DNA from: Sporichthyaceae bacterium
GTDB lineage: Bacteria > Actinomycetota > Actinomycetes > Sporichthyales > Sporichthyaceae
NCBI GenBank assembly: GCA_036493475.1
Contig: DASXPS010000122.1
Coordinates: forward strand, 1-38,664
Reading direction: 5' to 3'
DNA: 38,664 nt
Made by a program: the position numbers and the translations under genes. Under the pieces are notes generated by a model. That model did no database searches and was not told the DNA's origin. It saw only the letters and a list, made by a program, of their open reading frames with translations. This document shows, piece after piece, positions 15,948 to 24,840 of this stretch; the stretch's first letter is position 1; each line of letters opens with the position of its first letter.

Positions 15948-17315
15948 GTGACCGGACGAGGCCTGGAAGTGGTGCCCGAGATCGATGTGACCGCCGAACT
16001 CGCCGCGGTCGAGGCCGCGCTGCTGGCACGGTGGCCCGAGTCGAGGCTGGAGCCGTCGCTGGACCGCATCGCGGCGCTGTGCGACGTGCTCGGCTCACCG
16101 CAGCACGCCTACCCGGTGATCCACCTCACCGGGACCAACGGCAAGACGAGCACCGCGCGGATGATCGAGTCGCTGCTGCGCGCGTTCGGCCTGCGCACCG
16201 GGCTGTTCACCAGCCCGCACCTGCAGTCCCTGCGCGAGCGCATCGCCTTCGACGGCCGGCCGATCTCCGCCGAGCGATTCGTCGCGGCGTATCAGGACCT
16301 CGAGCCGTATCTGGGCCTGGTCGATGCCGCCCAGGATCACCCGCTGTCGTTCTTCGAGGTGATGACCGCATTGGCCTACGCCACGTTCGCGGACGCCCCG
16401 GTGGACGTGGCGATCATCGAGGTCGGCATGGGCGGGTCCTGGGACGCCACGAATGTGGCGGACGGTCAGGTCGCGGTGCTCACCCCGATCGCGGTGGACC
16501 ACGCGAAGTACCTCGGTGACACCGCGGAGGTCATCGCGGCGGAGAAGGCCGGGATCATCAAGTCCGGCGGGTTCGCGGTGCTGGCCGCGCAGTCACCCGA
16601 GGTCGCCGAGGTCGTGCTGCGTCGGGTAGCCGACGTCGGGGCGGCGATCGGCCGTGAGGGCGGCGAATTCGGGGTGCGCGGCCGGCTCGGCGCGGTCGGC
16701 GGCCAGGTGGTCGCGGTGGCCGGGCTCGGCGGGCTCTACGAGGAGCTGTTCCTGCCGCTGCTCGGCGCGCACCAGGCACACAACGCAGCCTGCGCGCTGG
16801 CCGCGGTGGAATCCTTCCTCGGCGGTGGCCGGGCCATGTTGGACCTCGACGTCGTGCGGGCCGGGTTCGCGGCGGCGAGTTCGCCCGGCCGGCTGGAGGT
16901 GGTGCGCCGCTCGCCGACCATCGTGCTGGACGCCGCGCACAACCCGGCCGGGGCGGTCGCCGTCGCGGCCGCGTTGCAGGAGGATTTCGCGTTCAGCCGA
17001 CTGGTCGGCGTGCTCGGCGTGATGGTCGACAAGGACACCGTCGGCATCCTCGAGGCGCTGGAGCCGGTGCTCGACGAGATCGTGATCACCCGGGTCAACG
17101 ACCCGCGAGCGCTGCCCGTGGACGAGTTGGCCGCGGTCGCCGTCGAGGTGTTCGGTGCCGACCGAGTGCAGGTCGAGTCCCGGCTGGACGACGCGTTGGA
17201 CGCCGCGGTCACCCTGGCCGAGGACGGCGACGAACCGGCCGGCGCCGGCGTGATCGTCATCGGCTCGGTGGTGCTCGCGGGCGCCGCGCGCACGCTGCTC
17301 AAGGGTCGCCCATGA
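15948..17315 (+). CDS. folC: Bifunctional folylpolyglutamate/dihydrofolate synthase
   Basis: The 455-residue Mur-ligase family enzyme has the ATP loop HLTGTNGKTSTARM (Lys66). It also has FFEVMTALAYATFAD, the metal-binding VGMGGSWDATN, the HAKYLGDTAEVIAAEKAGIIKSG segment with the modifiable Lys, AHQAHNAACALAAVE and VLDAAHNPAGA. It adds glutamate to folates and probably makes dihydrofolate from dihydropteroate. GTG 15948 is the first in-frame start after the valS stop. A G-rich stretch precedes it, but the ribosome binding site is not clear and the exact start is uncertain. It overlaps the next gene (ATGA-type junction at 17312). Confidence 0.95.
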   Translation: MTGRGLEVVPEIDVTAELAAVEAALLARWPESRLEPSLDRIAALCDVLGSPQHAYPVIHLTGTNGKTSTARMIESLLRAFGLRTGLFTSPHLQSLRERIAFDGRPISAERFVAAYQDLEPYLGLVDAAQDHPLSFFEVMTALAYATFADAPVDVAIIEVGMGGSWDATNVADGQVAVLTPIAVDHAKYLGDTAEVIAAEKAGIIKSGGFAVLAAQSPEVAEVVLRRVADVGAAIGREGGEFGVRGRLGAVGGQVVAVAGLGGLYEELFLPLLGAHQAHNAACALAAVESFLGGGRAMLDLDVVRAGFAAASSPGRLEVVRRSPTIVLDAAHNPAGAVAVAAALQEDFAFSRLVGVLGVMVDKDTVGILEALEPVLDEIVITRVNDPRALPVDELAAVAVEVFGADRVQVESRLDDALDAAVTLAEDGDEPAGAGVIVIGSVVLAGAARTLLKGRP

Positions 17316-17677
17316 GTCACGAGCCGCAGGGGCTGACCCGGGCGTCGCGGGAGAAGATGCAGCGGCGGCTGTGCAGTGTGGTGCTCGGCTTCGAGGGCCT
17401 GGTCGTCTTCTTCGGCGCGCTGGTCGCCTCCCGGATGTCCTCGCACGTCTCCGAGGGCGCCGCGCTGGCCGTCGGTGGGGGACTGGCGCTGGCCTGCATC
17501 CTGGCCACCGGGTCGCTGCGCTCCCCGTACGGGATCAAGGTGGGCTGGGCGGTGCAGGTGCTGGTGCTCGCCACGGGAGTGGTGGTGCCCGCGATGTTCG
17601 TCATGGGCGTGCTGTTCGGCGCACTGTGGATGAGCGCACTGCGCATCGGGGACTTGGTGGCCGAACCCACTCGATAG
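17312..17677 (+). CDS. DUF4233 membrane protein
   Basis: This 121-residue protein has four hydrophobic stretches (about 22-42, 50-68, 75-95, 97-113) and a basic N-terminus (RASREKMQRRLCSVVLGFEGLVVFF). That matches the actinobacterial DUF4233 family, which is regularly found between folC and ndk. Its function is unknown. ATG 17312 overlaps the folC stop, so it is translationally coupled to folC. Its stop codon TAG is part of TAGGCT (17675-17680), a possible -10 box for ndk. Confidence 0.88.
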   Translation: MSHEPQGLTRASREKMQRRLCSVVLGFEGLVVFFGALVASRMSSHVSEGAALAVGGGLALACILATGSLRSPYGIKVGWAVQVLVLATGVVVPAMFVMGVLFGALWMSALRIGDLVAEPTR

Positions 17678-17722
17678 GCTCGCCGGCGTCATCGAAAGCA
17701 CGCCGTCTGAGGAGAAGTGCCT

Positions 17723-18130
17723 GTGTCCGAGAAGACCCTCGTCCTCGTCAAACCGGACGGTGTCCGTCGTGGCCTGGTGGGCCAGATTCTCAGCCGCTTC
17801 GAGGCCAAGGGCTTCGCGATCGAGGCGATGAACCTGCGCACCCTGGACAAGCAGACCGCCGACCAGCACTACGCCGAGCACGTGGAGAAGGCCTGGTACC
17901 CGGAGCTGCGGGAGTTCATCACTTCCGGGCCGCTGATCTCGTTGATCCTGTCCGGCGACCAAGCCGTCGAGGTCGTCCGCCTGATGGTCGGCGCCACCGA
18001 CGGCCGCAAGGCCGGGCCGGGCACCGTGCGCGGTGATTTCTCGCTGTCCAACCAGGAGAACTTGATCCACGCCTCGGACTCCCCGGAGTCCGCCGCCCGG
18101 GAGATCGGCCTGTTCTTCCCGGAGCACTAA
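17723..18130 (+). CDS. ndk: Nucleoside diphosphate kinase
   Basis: The 135-residue Ndk starts with the standard SEKTLVLVKPDGVRRGLVG. The phosphate-accepting His116 lies in NLIHASDSPE, and GATDGRKAGPGTVRGDF is the nucleotide-binding stretch. It balances NTP pools by gamma-phosphate transfer. GTG 17723 is chosen over GTG 17717 because AGGAG (17710-17714) is then eight bases away instead of two. The TAGGCT box at 17675-17680 suggests its own promoter inside the end of the DUF4233 gene. Hairpins follow the stop. Confidence 0.97.
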   Translation: MSEKTLVLVKPDGVRRGLVGQILSRFEAKGFAIEAMNLRTLDKQTADQHYAEHVEKAWYPELREFITSGPLISLILSGDQAVEVVRLMVGATDGRKAGPGTVRGDFSLSNQENLIHASDSPESAAREIGLFFPEH

Positions 18131-18132
18131 CC

Positions 18133-18170
18133 CGGCCTTTCCGGCCGCGCCCGGGGGCAAAGGCGGGCGC
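18133..18170 (+). terminator. Two consecutive hairpins after ndk
   Basis: CGGCC/GGCCG (18133-18137 and 18143-18147) encloses TTTCC. GCGCCC/GGGCGC (18147-18152 and 18165-18170) encloses 12 bases. They lie directly after the ndk stop and before the mreB leader. No T-run follows, as is usual for terminator-like hairpins in high-GC genomes, so the function is uncertain. Confidence 0.35.
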
Positions 18171-18212
18171 GCCGTTGCGGGGTTTGCGGGGTGTGGCCGG
18201 CTATCGTCGCAG

Positions 18213-18231
18213 AGTGACCTAATCGGTCACT
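18213..18231. promoter_or_regulatory. Perfect 7-bp inverted repeat in the mreB leader (candidate operator)
   Basis: AGTGACC-TAATC-GGTCACT is a perfect palindrome with a 5-base centre, 32 bases before the mreB start. A TATCGT hexamer (18202-18207) just upstream could be the -10 box, which would place the palindrome over the transcription start, a typical repressor position. I cannot name the regulator. Confidence 0.5.
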
Positions 18232-18262
18232 CCAGTCACACCAGCACCTCGGAGGCCTCACG

Positions 18263-19354
18263 GTGGCCATGACCATCCCCAGGCCGACGGCCTCCAACGT
18301 CGGCTCCATCCCGTCGCAGCTGTCCTCCTTCATCGGGCGGGACATCGGCGTGGATCTGGGCACCGCGAACACGCTGATCTACGTCCGCGGACGCGGCATC
18401 GTGCTCAACGAGCCCTCGGTGGTCGCCGTCAACACCGCCACCGGGCAGGTCGTCGCGGTGGGCGCCGAGGCCAAGGCGATGATCGGGCGCACCCCATCGC
18501 ACGTGGTCGCCGTGCGGCCGCTCAAGGACGGCGTGATCGCCGACTTCGAGATCACCGAGCGCATGCTGCGCTACTTCATCCAGAAGGTGCACAAGCGGCG
18601 CTACTTCGCCAAGCCCCGCGTGGTGGTCTGCGTGCCGTCGGGCATTACCGGCGTGGAACGTCGCGCGGTGATCGAGGCCGCCACCCAGGCCGGTGCCCGC
18701 CAGGTGCACATCGTGCAGGAGCCGATGGCCGCGGCCATCGGCGCGGGCCTGCCGGTCGGCGAGGCCACCGGCAGCATGGTGGTGGACATCGGCGGCGGTA
18801 CCACCGAGGTAGCGGTGATCTCCCTGGGCGGCATCGTCTGCGCCCAGTCCATCCGGGTGGCCGGCGACGAACTCGACGACTCGATCATCGCCCACATCAA
18901 GAAGGAACACTCAATGCTGCTCGGTGAGCGCACCGCCGAGGAGATCAAGATCGGGCTGGGCAGCGCGCTGCCGCTGGAGTCGGAGGTGCACGCAGAGATC
19001 CGCGGGCGCGACCTGGTCTCCGGATTGCCGCGCACCATCGTGGTCAGCACCACCGACATCCGTCAGGCCATCGACGAGCAGGTCGGCCGCATCGTGGACG
19101 CGGTCAAGCTCACCCTGGACGGCTGCCCGCCCGAGCTCGCCGCCGACGTCATGGACCGTGGCATCGTGCTCACCGGCGGTGGCGCGCTGCTGCGCCGACT
19201 GGACGACCGGCTCTGCTGCGAGACCGGCATGCCGGTGGTCATCGCGCCCTCCCCGCTGGACTGTGTGGCGCTGGGCGCAGGCCGCTGCGTGGACGAGTTC
19301 GAGGCACTGCAGTCCGTGATGGCAGCCCACAACCCTTACCAAAAGCGATACTGA
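18263..19354 (+). CDS. mreB: Rod shape-determining protein MreB
   Basis: The 363-residue bacterial actin has the phosphate-1 loop [11 protein letters not shown] (27-37), phosphate-2 [19 protein letters not shown] and the adenosine motif [14 protein letters not shown]. The first ~23 residues (Pro/Ser-rich, ending SQLSSFIG) are a short extension before the conserved core. It polymerises at the membrane and directs wall synthesis by PBP2/RodA; in sporulating actinomycetes it acts mainly in spore wall formation. GTG 18263 has GGAGG at 18251-18255. A palindromic operator candidate lies in the leader. mreC follows after 10 bases. Confidence 0.97.
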   Translation: MAMTIPRPTASNVGSIPSQLSSFIGRDIGVDLGTANTLIYVRGRGIVLNEPSVVAVNTATGQVVAVGAEAKAMIGRTPSHVVAVRPLKDGVIADFEITERMLRYFIQKVHKRRYFAKPRVVVCVPSGITGVERRAVIEAATQAGARQVHIVQEPMAAAIGAGLPVGEATGSMVVDIGGGTTEVAVISLGGIVCAQSIRVAGDELDDSIIAHIKKEHSMLLGERTAEEIKIGLGSALPLESEVHAEIRGRDLVSGLPRTIVVSTTDIRQAIDEQVGRIVDAVKLTLDGCPPELAADVMDRGIVLTGGGALLRRLDDRLCCETGMPVVIAPSPLDCVALGAGRCVDEFEALQSVMAAHNPYQKRY

Positions 19355-19364
19355 GGCAACGTCA

Positions 19365-20231
19365 GTGATCCGCGACACCACGTCGAGCCGGATGCTGCTC
19401 GGCGCGCTGCTGGTCGGCGCGTTGAGTCTGGCGGCAGTCGACTCGCACTCCGGGCCGGTGAACTCGCCACTGCACCCCGTGCGATCCGCGGCGGCCACCG
19501 TGTTCGCCCCGGTGGAGTCCGGCCTGGTGTTCCTGGCCCGCCCGGTCACCGGCACCGTCTCGGGGCTCGGCGACGCCCGCGATCGGGACCGCCGCATCGA
19601 GGCGCTCAGCCGGCAGAACATGGCGCTGTCCGCGCAACTGCGCGCCGCGCTGCGGCACGCCGCGGACACCAAGCAGATCGCCTCGTTGACCGCGGCCGGC
19701 GGCGCGGCGGGTGCGTCCATCCGTCCGGCGCACGTGGTCGGCGTGGACCCCGATCACGCCTATTCCGCAACGATCTCCATCGACGCCGGTGCCCGCGACG
19801 GGGTCGCGCCGAACACCGCGGTGCTCGACGCGGACGGGCTGATCGGTCGGGTCACCACGGTGTACCCGACCACTGCCACCGTGTTGCTGCTCACCGACCC
19901 GTTGTCCTCGGTCGGCGTGCGGGTGGCCTCCACCGGGGAAATCGGCACCTTGGACGGCACCCACGACGGCTACGGCCGACTACGCATGTTCGATCCCCAC
20001 GCACAGCTCGCGCCGGGGGACAAGCTGGTCACCTATGGCTCGCCGGACGGTCAGCCGTATCCGGCCGGGCTGCCGGTGGGCGAGGTGCTCTCGGTGACCA
20101 ACGGCTCGGCCGCGGCGGGGCCGGTGGCGACGGTGCGCCCGTACAGCCGTTTCGGCACGCTGGACGCGGTCGGCGTGATCGTGCCGCACCCGGTTGCTCC
20201 GGCGGTGCGTGCCCGGGGCGCCGTGCGATGA
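19365..20231 (+). CDS. mreC: Rod shape-determining protein MreC
   Basis: This 288-residue membrane-anchored protein has an N-terminal transmembrane segment (about 10-27). A helical/coiled-coil region follows (DRDRRIEALSRQNMALSAQLRAAL), then the beta-barrel MreC core (ARDGVAPNTAVLDADGLIGRVTTVYPTTATVLLLTD, then GDKLVTYGSPDG-YPAGLPVGEV). It links MreB to PBP2 outside the membrane. GTG 19365 has only a short TGAGG upstream. Its end overlaps mreD by ATGA at 20228-20231. Confidence 0.95.
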   Translation: MIRDTTSSRMLLGALLVGALSLAAVDSHSGPVNSPLHPVRSAAATVFAPVESGLVFLARPVTGTVSGLGDARDRDRRIEALSRQNMALSAQLRAALRHAADTKQIASLTAAGGAAGASIRPAHVVGVDPDHAYSATISIDAGARDGVAPNTAVLDADGLIGRVTTVYPTTATVLLLTDPLSSVGVRVASTGEIGTLDGTHDGYGRLRMFDPHAQLAPGDKLVTYGSPDGQPYPAGLPVGEVLSVTNGSAAAGPVATVRPYSRFGTLDAVGVIVPHPVAPAVRARGAVR

Positions 20232-20764
20232 CCAAGGCACGTGCCGTCGCGCTCGGCGCGGTGCTGGTGTTGGCCGGGTTGATCCAGGTCGTGGTGTTGT
20301 CCCCGGTGGACTGGCCCGGTGCGGTGCCCGATCTGCTGGTGCCCATCGTCGTCGGGGTGGCGCTCGGCGTCGGTCCGCGTGGCGGTGCGGTTGCCGGCTT
20401 CACCGCGGGCGCCGTGCTCGACATCGCCCCACCGGCCGGCCACCCGCTCGGGCAATGGGCGTTCGTGCTGGCCCTGCTCGGCTACCTGGTCGCGCTGGTC
20501 GGCGACGAGGACACCGGCGTGCTGCACGGCGCGCTGCTGGCCGCCGGAATCGGCGCGGTCGCGCCGGCGCTGTTCAACCTGCTCGGCGTGGTGCTCGGTG
20601 ACCCGCGCGCCGGCGTGGGCGCGGCGCTGGAGCGGGTGCCCGCGATGGCCGCCTGGTCCGCGTTGCTCGCGCTCGGTGTGCTGCCCGGCACCCGGCTGCT
20701 GGTGCGTGGCCCGACCCGCGGGACCGACCCGCTGCCGCTCGCGCTGGGGATGGTAGGCAGATGA
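20228..20764 (+). CDS. mreD: Rod shape-determining protein MreD
   Basis: The 178-residue integral membrane protein has about five hydrophobic segments and a GGAVAGFTAGAVLDIAPP element resembling the conserved G-x-x-x-G-D region of MreD. Sequence conservation of this family is low, so the call rests largely on position between mreC and the PBP2 gene. ATGA overlaps occur at both ends (20228 and 20761), giving tight translational coupling within the elongasome operon. Confidence 0.9.
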   Translation: MTKARAVALGAVLVLAGLIQVVVLSPVDWPGAVPDLLVPIVVGVALGVGPRGGAVAGFTAGAVLDIAPPAGHPLGQWAFVLALLGYLVALVGDEDTGVLHGALLAAGIGAVAPALFNLLGVVLGDPRAGVGAALERVPAMAAWSALLALGVLPGTRLLVRGPTRGTDPLPLALGMVGR

Positions 20765-22857
20765 GGTCGCCGCGCGTGCTGGCGGTCCAGGTCGTGGTCC
20801 TCGCCATGATGCTGACGCTGGGCGGTCGGCTGGCTTACCTGCAGACCGTCGCCGCGCCGCAGTACATCGCCGCGGCCAACGCGAACACCGTGCGCGAGGT
20901 CATCTCCCCGGCACCGCGGGGGCTGATCCTGGACGACCAGGGCCGCCCGTTGGCCGGCGACCGCAGCCGCATCCAGTTGTCCGTGGACCGGGCCGCGCTG
21001 GCGGCCCAACCCGACCGCGGCGCGGCGGTGCTCAAGCGACTGGCCGGGGTGCTCTCCACCACACCGGGCGACCTGCGCCAATCGCTGCGGACCTGCACGG
21101 CCAAGGTCAAACAACCCTGCTGGAACGGATCGCCGTACCAGCCGGTGCCGGTGGCGGGCGACGTCGACCCGCAGGTGGCGCTGAGCATCTCCGAGCGCCG
21201 CGAGCTGTTCCCCGGCGTGCGCACCGACCAGATCGCGGTGCGCGAGTACACCGCGCCCTACGGCGCCAACGCCGCGCACGTGCTCGGTTACGTGTCCGCG
21301 GCCAACCCCGACCAGGCTGCCGCGCAACGCAACGCGGGCCGCCTCGACCCTCAGCTGGGCAACGCTGACCTGGTCGGGCAGACCGGTCTGGAACGGCACT
21401 ACGACGAGCTGCTGCGCGGCACCCCCGGCGTGACCCGACTGTCCGTGGACCACCTGGGCAACGTGCTCGGCACCGTCGGCCAGACCCCCGCCGCACCCGG
21501 CCACAACCTGGTCACGACCATCGACGCACGGGTGCAGGCGATCGCCGAACGCGAGCTGCTGGCGGCCATCGACCGGGCCCGCCACGTCAAGGACTTTCGA
21601 CACCGCACCTACCCGGCCGACTCCGGTTCGGTGGTGGTACTCGACGTGAACACCGGTGCCGTGGTCGCCATGGCCAGCGCGCCCACCTTCGACCCGGCGG
21701 TCTGGGTGGGCGGCATCACGCCCGGTGCCTACGCGATGCTCACCGACCCGAGCGCCAACTCCCCGCTGCTGCCCCGGGCCTACGGCTCCGGCGGCCCACC
21801 GGGATCGACGTTCAAGGTGGTCTCCTCCACCGCCGCGTTGGAATCCGGCTACTCCACGCACAGCCTCTACGACTGCAACCGCAGCTACCGCATCGCGGAC
21901 CGCGATTTCGGCAACTTCGAGTCCGAGGCATACGGACCGATCACCTTGCAGCAGGCCATCGAGGTCTCCTGCGACACGGTGTTCTACAAGATCGCCTACG
22001 AGATGTGGCAGAAGGACGGCGGCCTGGACCCCGTCCCGCACCCGGCCGACCCGATGCAGACGGTGGCCACGGCGTTCGGTCTGGGCCGGCTCACCGGCAT
22101 CGACCTACCGGGGGAGTCCGCGGGCCGGATCGCCGACCGGGACTGGAAGCAGCGCAACTGGCAGGCCACAAAGGAGCGCGACTGCGACCGGGCCCGCACC
22201 GGCTACCCGGACCTGGCCCAGACGCAGCCCACCCGCGCGGCGTTCCTGCAGCAGGTGGCCGCGGACAACTGTGCGCGCGGCTATCGGTTCGGCCCCGGAG
22301 ACGCGGCAAACTTCGCGATAGGGCAGGGCGACACCATCGTGACGCCCCTTCAGTTGGCTCGGATGTATGCGGCCGTCGCCAACGGCGGCACGCTGTGGCG
22401 CCCGCACGTGGCCAAGGCCGAACTGGGACCGGACGGCCGGGTGGTGCGCACGTTCTCCCCGGTGATTCAGGGGCGCGTGCCGATGAGCAAGGCGACGCTG
22501 GCCTACCTGCGTCAGTCGCTCGTGGGGGTGACCACCGCGGGCACCGCGGCGGGGGTCTACGCAGGCTGGCCGCTGGACGAGATCCCGGTGGCCGCCAAGA
22601 CCGGCACCGCCGAGCACTACGGGCAGCAGCCCAGCTCCTGGTTCGCCGGCTACCTGCCGGCCGGGCCGCACCCGCGCTACGCCGTGGTTATGACCGTGTC
22701 GCAGGGCGGCACCGGCAGCGGTACGTCCGGTCCGTCGGTGCGGGCCATCGAGGCCGCGTTGCTCGGCGTGGACCGCGCGCCGGTGCTGCCGCACGGCAAG
22801 CCGCCGGTCAACCTGCCCACGCTGCTCTCCGACGGCACCTATCGGAAACCGCAATGA
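20761..22857 (+). CDS. mrdA: Penicillin-binding protein 2 (peptidoglycan transpeptidase)
   Basis: The 698-residue class B PBP has an N-terminal membrane anchor (about 6-28), then the dimerisation/pedestal domain (PAPRGLILDDQGRPLA, GANAAHVLGYVSA). The transpeptidase domain has the active-site Ser349 in STFK (349-352), SCD at 403-405 as the second motif and KTG at 613-615. An insertion around 462-505 with several Cys (DCDRARTG...DNCARGY) is unlike proteobacterial PBP2. It crosslinks peptidoglycan laid down by RodA. ATGA junctions connect it with mreD and rodA. Confidence 0.95.
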   Translation: MRSPRVLAVQVVVLAMMLTLGGRLAYLQTVAAPQYIAAANANTVREVISPAPRGLILDDQGRPLAGDRSRIQLSVDRAALAAQPDRGAAVLKRLAGVLSTTPGDLRQSLRTCTAKVKQPCWNGSPYQPVPVAGDVDPQVALSISERRELFPGVRTDQIAVREYTAPYGANAAHVLGYVSAANPDQAAAQRNAGRLDPQLGNADLVGQTGLERHYDELLRGTPGVTRLSVDHLGNVLGTVGQTPAAPGHNLVTTIDARVQAIAERELLAAIDRARHVKDFRHRTYPADSGSVVVLDVNTGAVVAMASAPTFDPAVWVGGITPGAYAMLTDPSANSPLLPRAYGSGGPPGSTFKVVSSTAALESGYSTHSLYDCNRSYRIADRDFGNFESEAYGPITLQQAIEVSCDTVFYKIAYEMWQKDGGLDPVPHPADPMQTVATAFGLGRLTGIDLPGESAGRIADRDWKQRNWQATKERDCDRARTGYPDLAQTQPTRAAFLQQVAADNCARGYRFGPGDAANFAIGQGDTIVTPLQLARMYAAVANGGTLWRPHVAKAELGPDGRVVRTFSPVIQGRVPMSKATLAYLRQSLVGVTTAGTAAGVYAGWPLDEIPVAAKTGTAEHYGQQPSSWFAGYLPAGPHPRYAVVMTVSQGGTGSGTSGPSVRAIEAALLGVDRAPVLPHGKPPVNLPTLLSDGTYRKPQ

Positions 22858-24056
22858 CCTACCCGTCGCTGCCGTACGGCAGCCTGGTGCCCACCGTGGG
22901 TATCTCGCCGCTGCGTGAGCGGGATCCGCGGGCACTACCCGCGCTGGGACGCCGACTGACAGCCGGCGACCCGTTGCTGCTCACCGCGGTGCTCGGGCTG
23001 TGCGGGTTCGGTTCGGTGCTGGTGTACGCGGCCACCCGGGCGCAGGACCCCGATCGACACCACGATCATCTGATCTACCGTCACCTGGCGAGCACGCTGA
23101 TCGGTCTGCTGATCGCCGGGGTGGTGGCGGGCACCGATTACCGGCGACTGCGGGTCTTCGCCCCGGTGGCCTACCTGGTCGCGCTGGTCGGCCTGGTGTT
23201 GGTGCGCACCCCACTCGGCGTCACGTTGAACGGCTCGCACTCCTGGATCGTGGTCGGTGGGCTGTCCGTGCAGCCGGTGGAGTTCGCCAAGCTCGCGGTG
23301 GTGCTCGGGCTGGCGTTGTTGCTTGCTGAGCGTCGGGAGAACACCGTCCGGCAACGGCCCGGCCACACCGAGGTGTTCAGTGCGCTGGGCCTGGCCGCGG
23401 TGCCGATCGCACTGGTGTTGAGCCAGCCGGACCTCGGCTCGGCGATCGTGCTGGTCGCCGTGGTGGCCGGAGTGCTGGTGGTGGCCGCGGTCCCGGTGCG
23501 GTGGATTCTCGGCCTGGCCGGCGCCGCCGCGATGGGCGCGGTGGTCGTGGTGCAGGCGCATCTGCTCAGCCAGTACCAGATCGACCGGTTCGCCGCATTC
23601 ACCAACCCGGACCTGGACCCGACCGGCTTCGGCTACAACGCCCACCAGGCCCGCATCGCGGTGGCCAGCGGGGGCTGGACCGGCGCCGGGTTGTTCCACG
23701 GTTCGCAAACCGTCGGGCAGTTCGTGCCCGAACAGCACACCGACTTCATCTTCACCGTGGCCGGTGAACAGCTGGGCCTGATCGGCGCGGGCGCCATCGT
23801 GCTGGCGTTGGCGGTGTTGCTCTGGCGCGGCTGCGTGATCACCCGCCAGGCCCCGGACCTGTTCGGGTCGCTGCTGTGCACCGGGGTGGTGTGCTGGTTC
23901 GCCTTCCAGACCTTCGAGAACATCGGTATGGCGCTGGGCCTGATGCCGGTCACCGGTCTGCCGCTGCCGCTGGTCTCCTACGGTGGTACCGCGATGATGG
24001 CGAATCTGATCGGCGTGGGGCTGTTGCTCAACGTGCACGCCAACAGTCATGGCTGA
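22854..24056 (+). CDS. rodA: Peptidoglycan glycosyltransferase RodA (SEDS family)
   Basis: This 400-residue polytopic SEDS protein has about ten transmembrane segments. Family signatures are GSHSWIVVGGLSVQPVEFAKLAVVLGLA, LSQPDLGSAIVLVAVVAG, GYNAHQARIAVASGGWTGAGLFHGSQT, VPEQHTDFIFTVAGEQLGLIG and the C-terminal FENIGMALGLMPVTGLPLPLVSYGGTAMMAN. Pairing with PBP2 and mreBCD makes RodA more likely than FtsW. It polymerises glycan strands from lipid II. ATG 22854 overlaps the PBP2 stop. The next gene starts inside its last codons. Confidence 0.96.
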   Translation: MTYPSLPYGSLVPTVGISPLRERDPRALPALGRRLTAGDPLLLTAVLGLCGFGSVLVYAATRAQDPDRHHDHLIYRHLASTLIGLLIAGVVAGTDYRRLRVFAPVAYLVALVGLVLVRTPLGVTLNGSHSWIVVGGLSVQPVEFAKLAVVLGLALLLAERRENTVRQRPGHTEVFSALGLAAVPIALVLSQPDLGSAIVLVAVVAGVLVVAAVPVRWILGLAGAAAMGAVVVVQAHLLSQYQIDRFAAFTNPDLDPTGFGYNAHQARIAVASGGWTGAGLFHGSQTVGQFVPEQHTDFIFTVAGEQLGLIGAGAIVLALAVLLWRGCVITRQAPDLFGSLLCTGVVCWFAFQTFENIGMALGLMPVTGLPLPLVSYGGTAMMANLIGVGLLLNVHANSHG

Positions 24057-24822
24057 GGTGCCCCCCGGCCAACCCTTCCTCGGCTACGACGGCGTTGAAC
24101 TGGTCTACCGCGAAGTGGGTACCGGGCGTCCGCTGATTCTCATCCACGGCTACTTCTCCACCGCCGCGGTGAACTGGGTGCGCTACGGGCACGCCGCGGC
24201 GCTGGCCGCTGCCGGGCATCGGGTGATCATGCCGGACCTGCGCGGGCACGGGGATTCGGCCAAGCCACACGACGCCGCGGCCTGGACCCCCGACCTGCTG
24301 GCCGACGACGGCTTCGCGCTGCTCGTTCACCTGGGTTTGAACTGGTCCGACCCGTCCGGCTACGACCTGGGCGGCTACTCGCTGGGCGCGCGCACCGTGG
24401 TCCGCATGATGGTGCGCGGCGCGCGGCCGCGCCGGGCGGTGTTGGCCGGCATGGGCCTGGCCGGCGTCGTCGCCGCGAACGAACGCAGTGCCTACTTCCG
24501 TGCGGTGTTGACCAACCTCGGCCACCACGAGCCCCGATCGCCGGCCTGGATGGCCGAGGCGTTCCTGCACACGGTGGGCGGCGACCCATTGGCGTTGGAA
24601 CGCGTGCTGGACACCTTCGTGGACACCACCCCCGAGCAATTGGCCACCATCGAGGTACCCACGCTGGTGCTGCTCGGCAGCGAGGACGACGACAACGGTT
24701 CCGGCGTGGAACTGGCCCGGACCCTGCCGCACGGGCAGTACGCGTCGGTGCCCGGCAATCACATGGGCGCGGTCACCAAGCCCGATCTGGCCGCTGCGAT
24801 GGTGCACTTCCTCGCCGGGTAG
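24049..24822 (+). CDS. Alpha/beta hydrolase
   Basis: The protein has 257 residues with an alpha/beta-hydrolase fold: oxyanion-hole segment LILIHGYFST, MPDLRGHGDSAKP, the nucleophile elbow GGYSLGAR with Ser111, and His238 in VPGNHMGAV. LVLLGSEDDDNG probably holds the acid residue. It has no signal peptide, so it is cytosolic. The substrate is unknown. Its ATG lies within rodA and the overlap is 8 bases, so it is probably co-translated with the elongasome genes. It is convergent with the DNA methyltransferase, five bases between the stops. Confidence 0.88.
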   Translation: MAEVPPGQPFLGYDGVELVYREVGTGRPLILIHGYFSTAAVNWVRYGHAAALAAAGHRVIMPDLRGHGDSAKPHDAAAWTPDLLADDGFALLVHLGLNWSDPSGYDLGGYSLGARTVVRMMVRGARPRRAVLAGMGLAGVVAANERSAYFRAVLTNLGHHEPRSPAWMAEAFLHTVGGDPLALERVLDTFVDTTPEQLATIEVPTLVLLGSEDDDNGSGVELARTLPHGQYASVPGNHMGAVTKPDLAAAMVHFLAG

Positions 24823-24825
24823 CCA

Positions 24826-24840
24826 CCTCACGGGGTGAGG
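24826..24840. terminator. Small perfect hairpin between convergent genes
   Basis: CCTCAC-GGG-GTGAGG is a perfect 6-bp stem with a 3-base loop. It covers the stop codon of the minus-strand DNA methyltransferase and follows the hydrolase stop by three bases. It could serve as a bidirectional terminator; no T-run is present. Confidence 0.35.
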
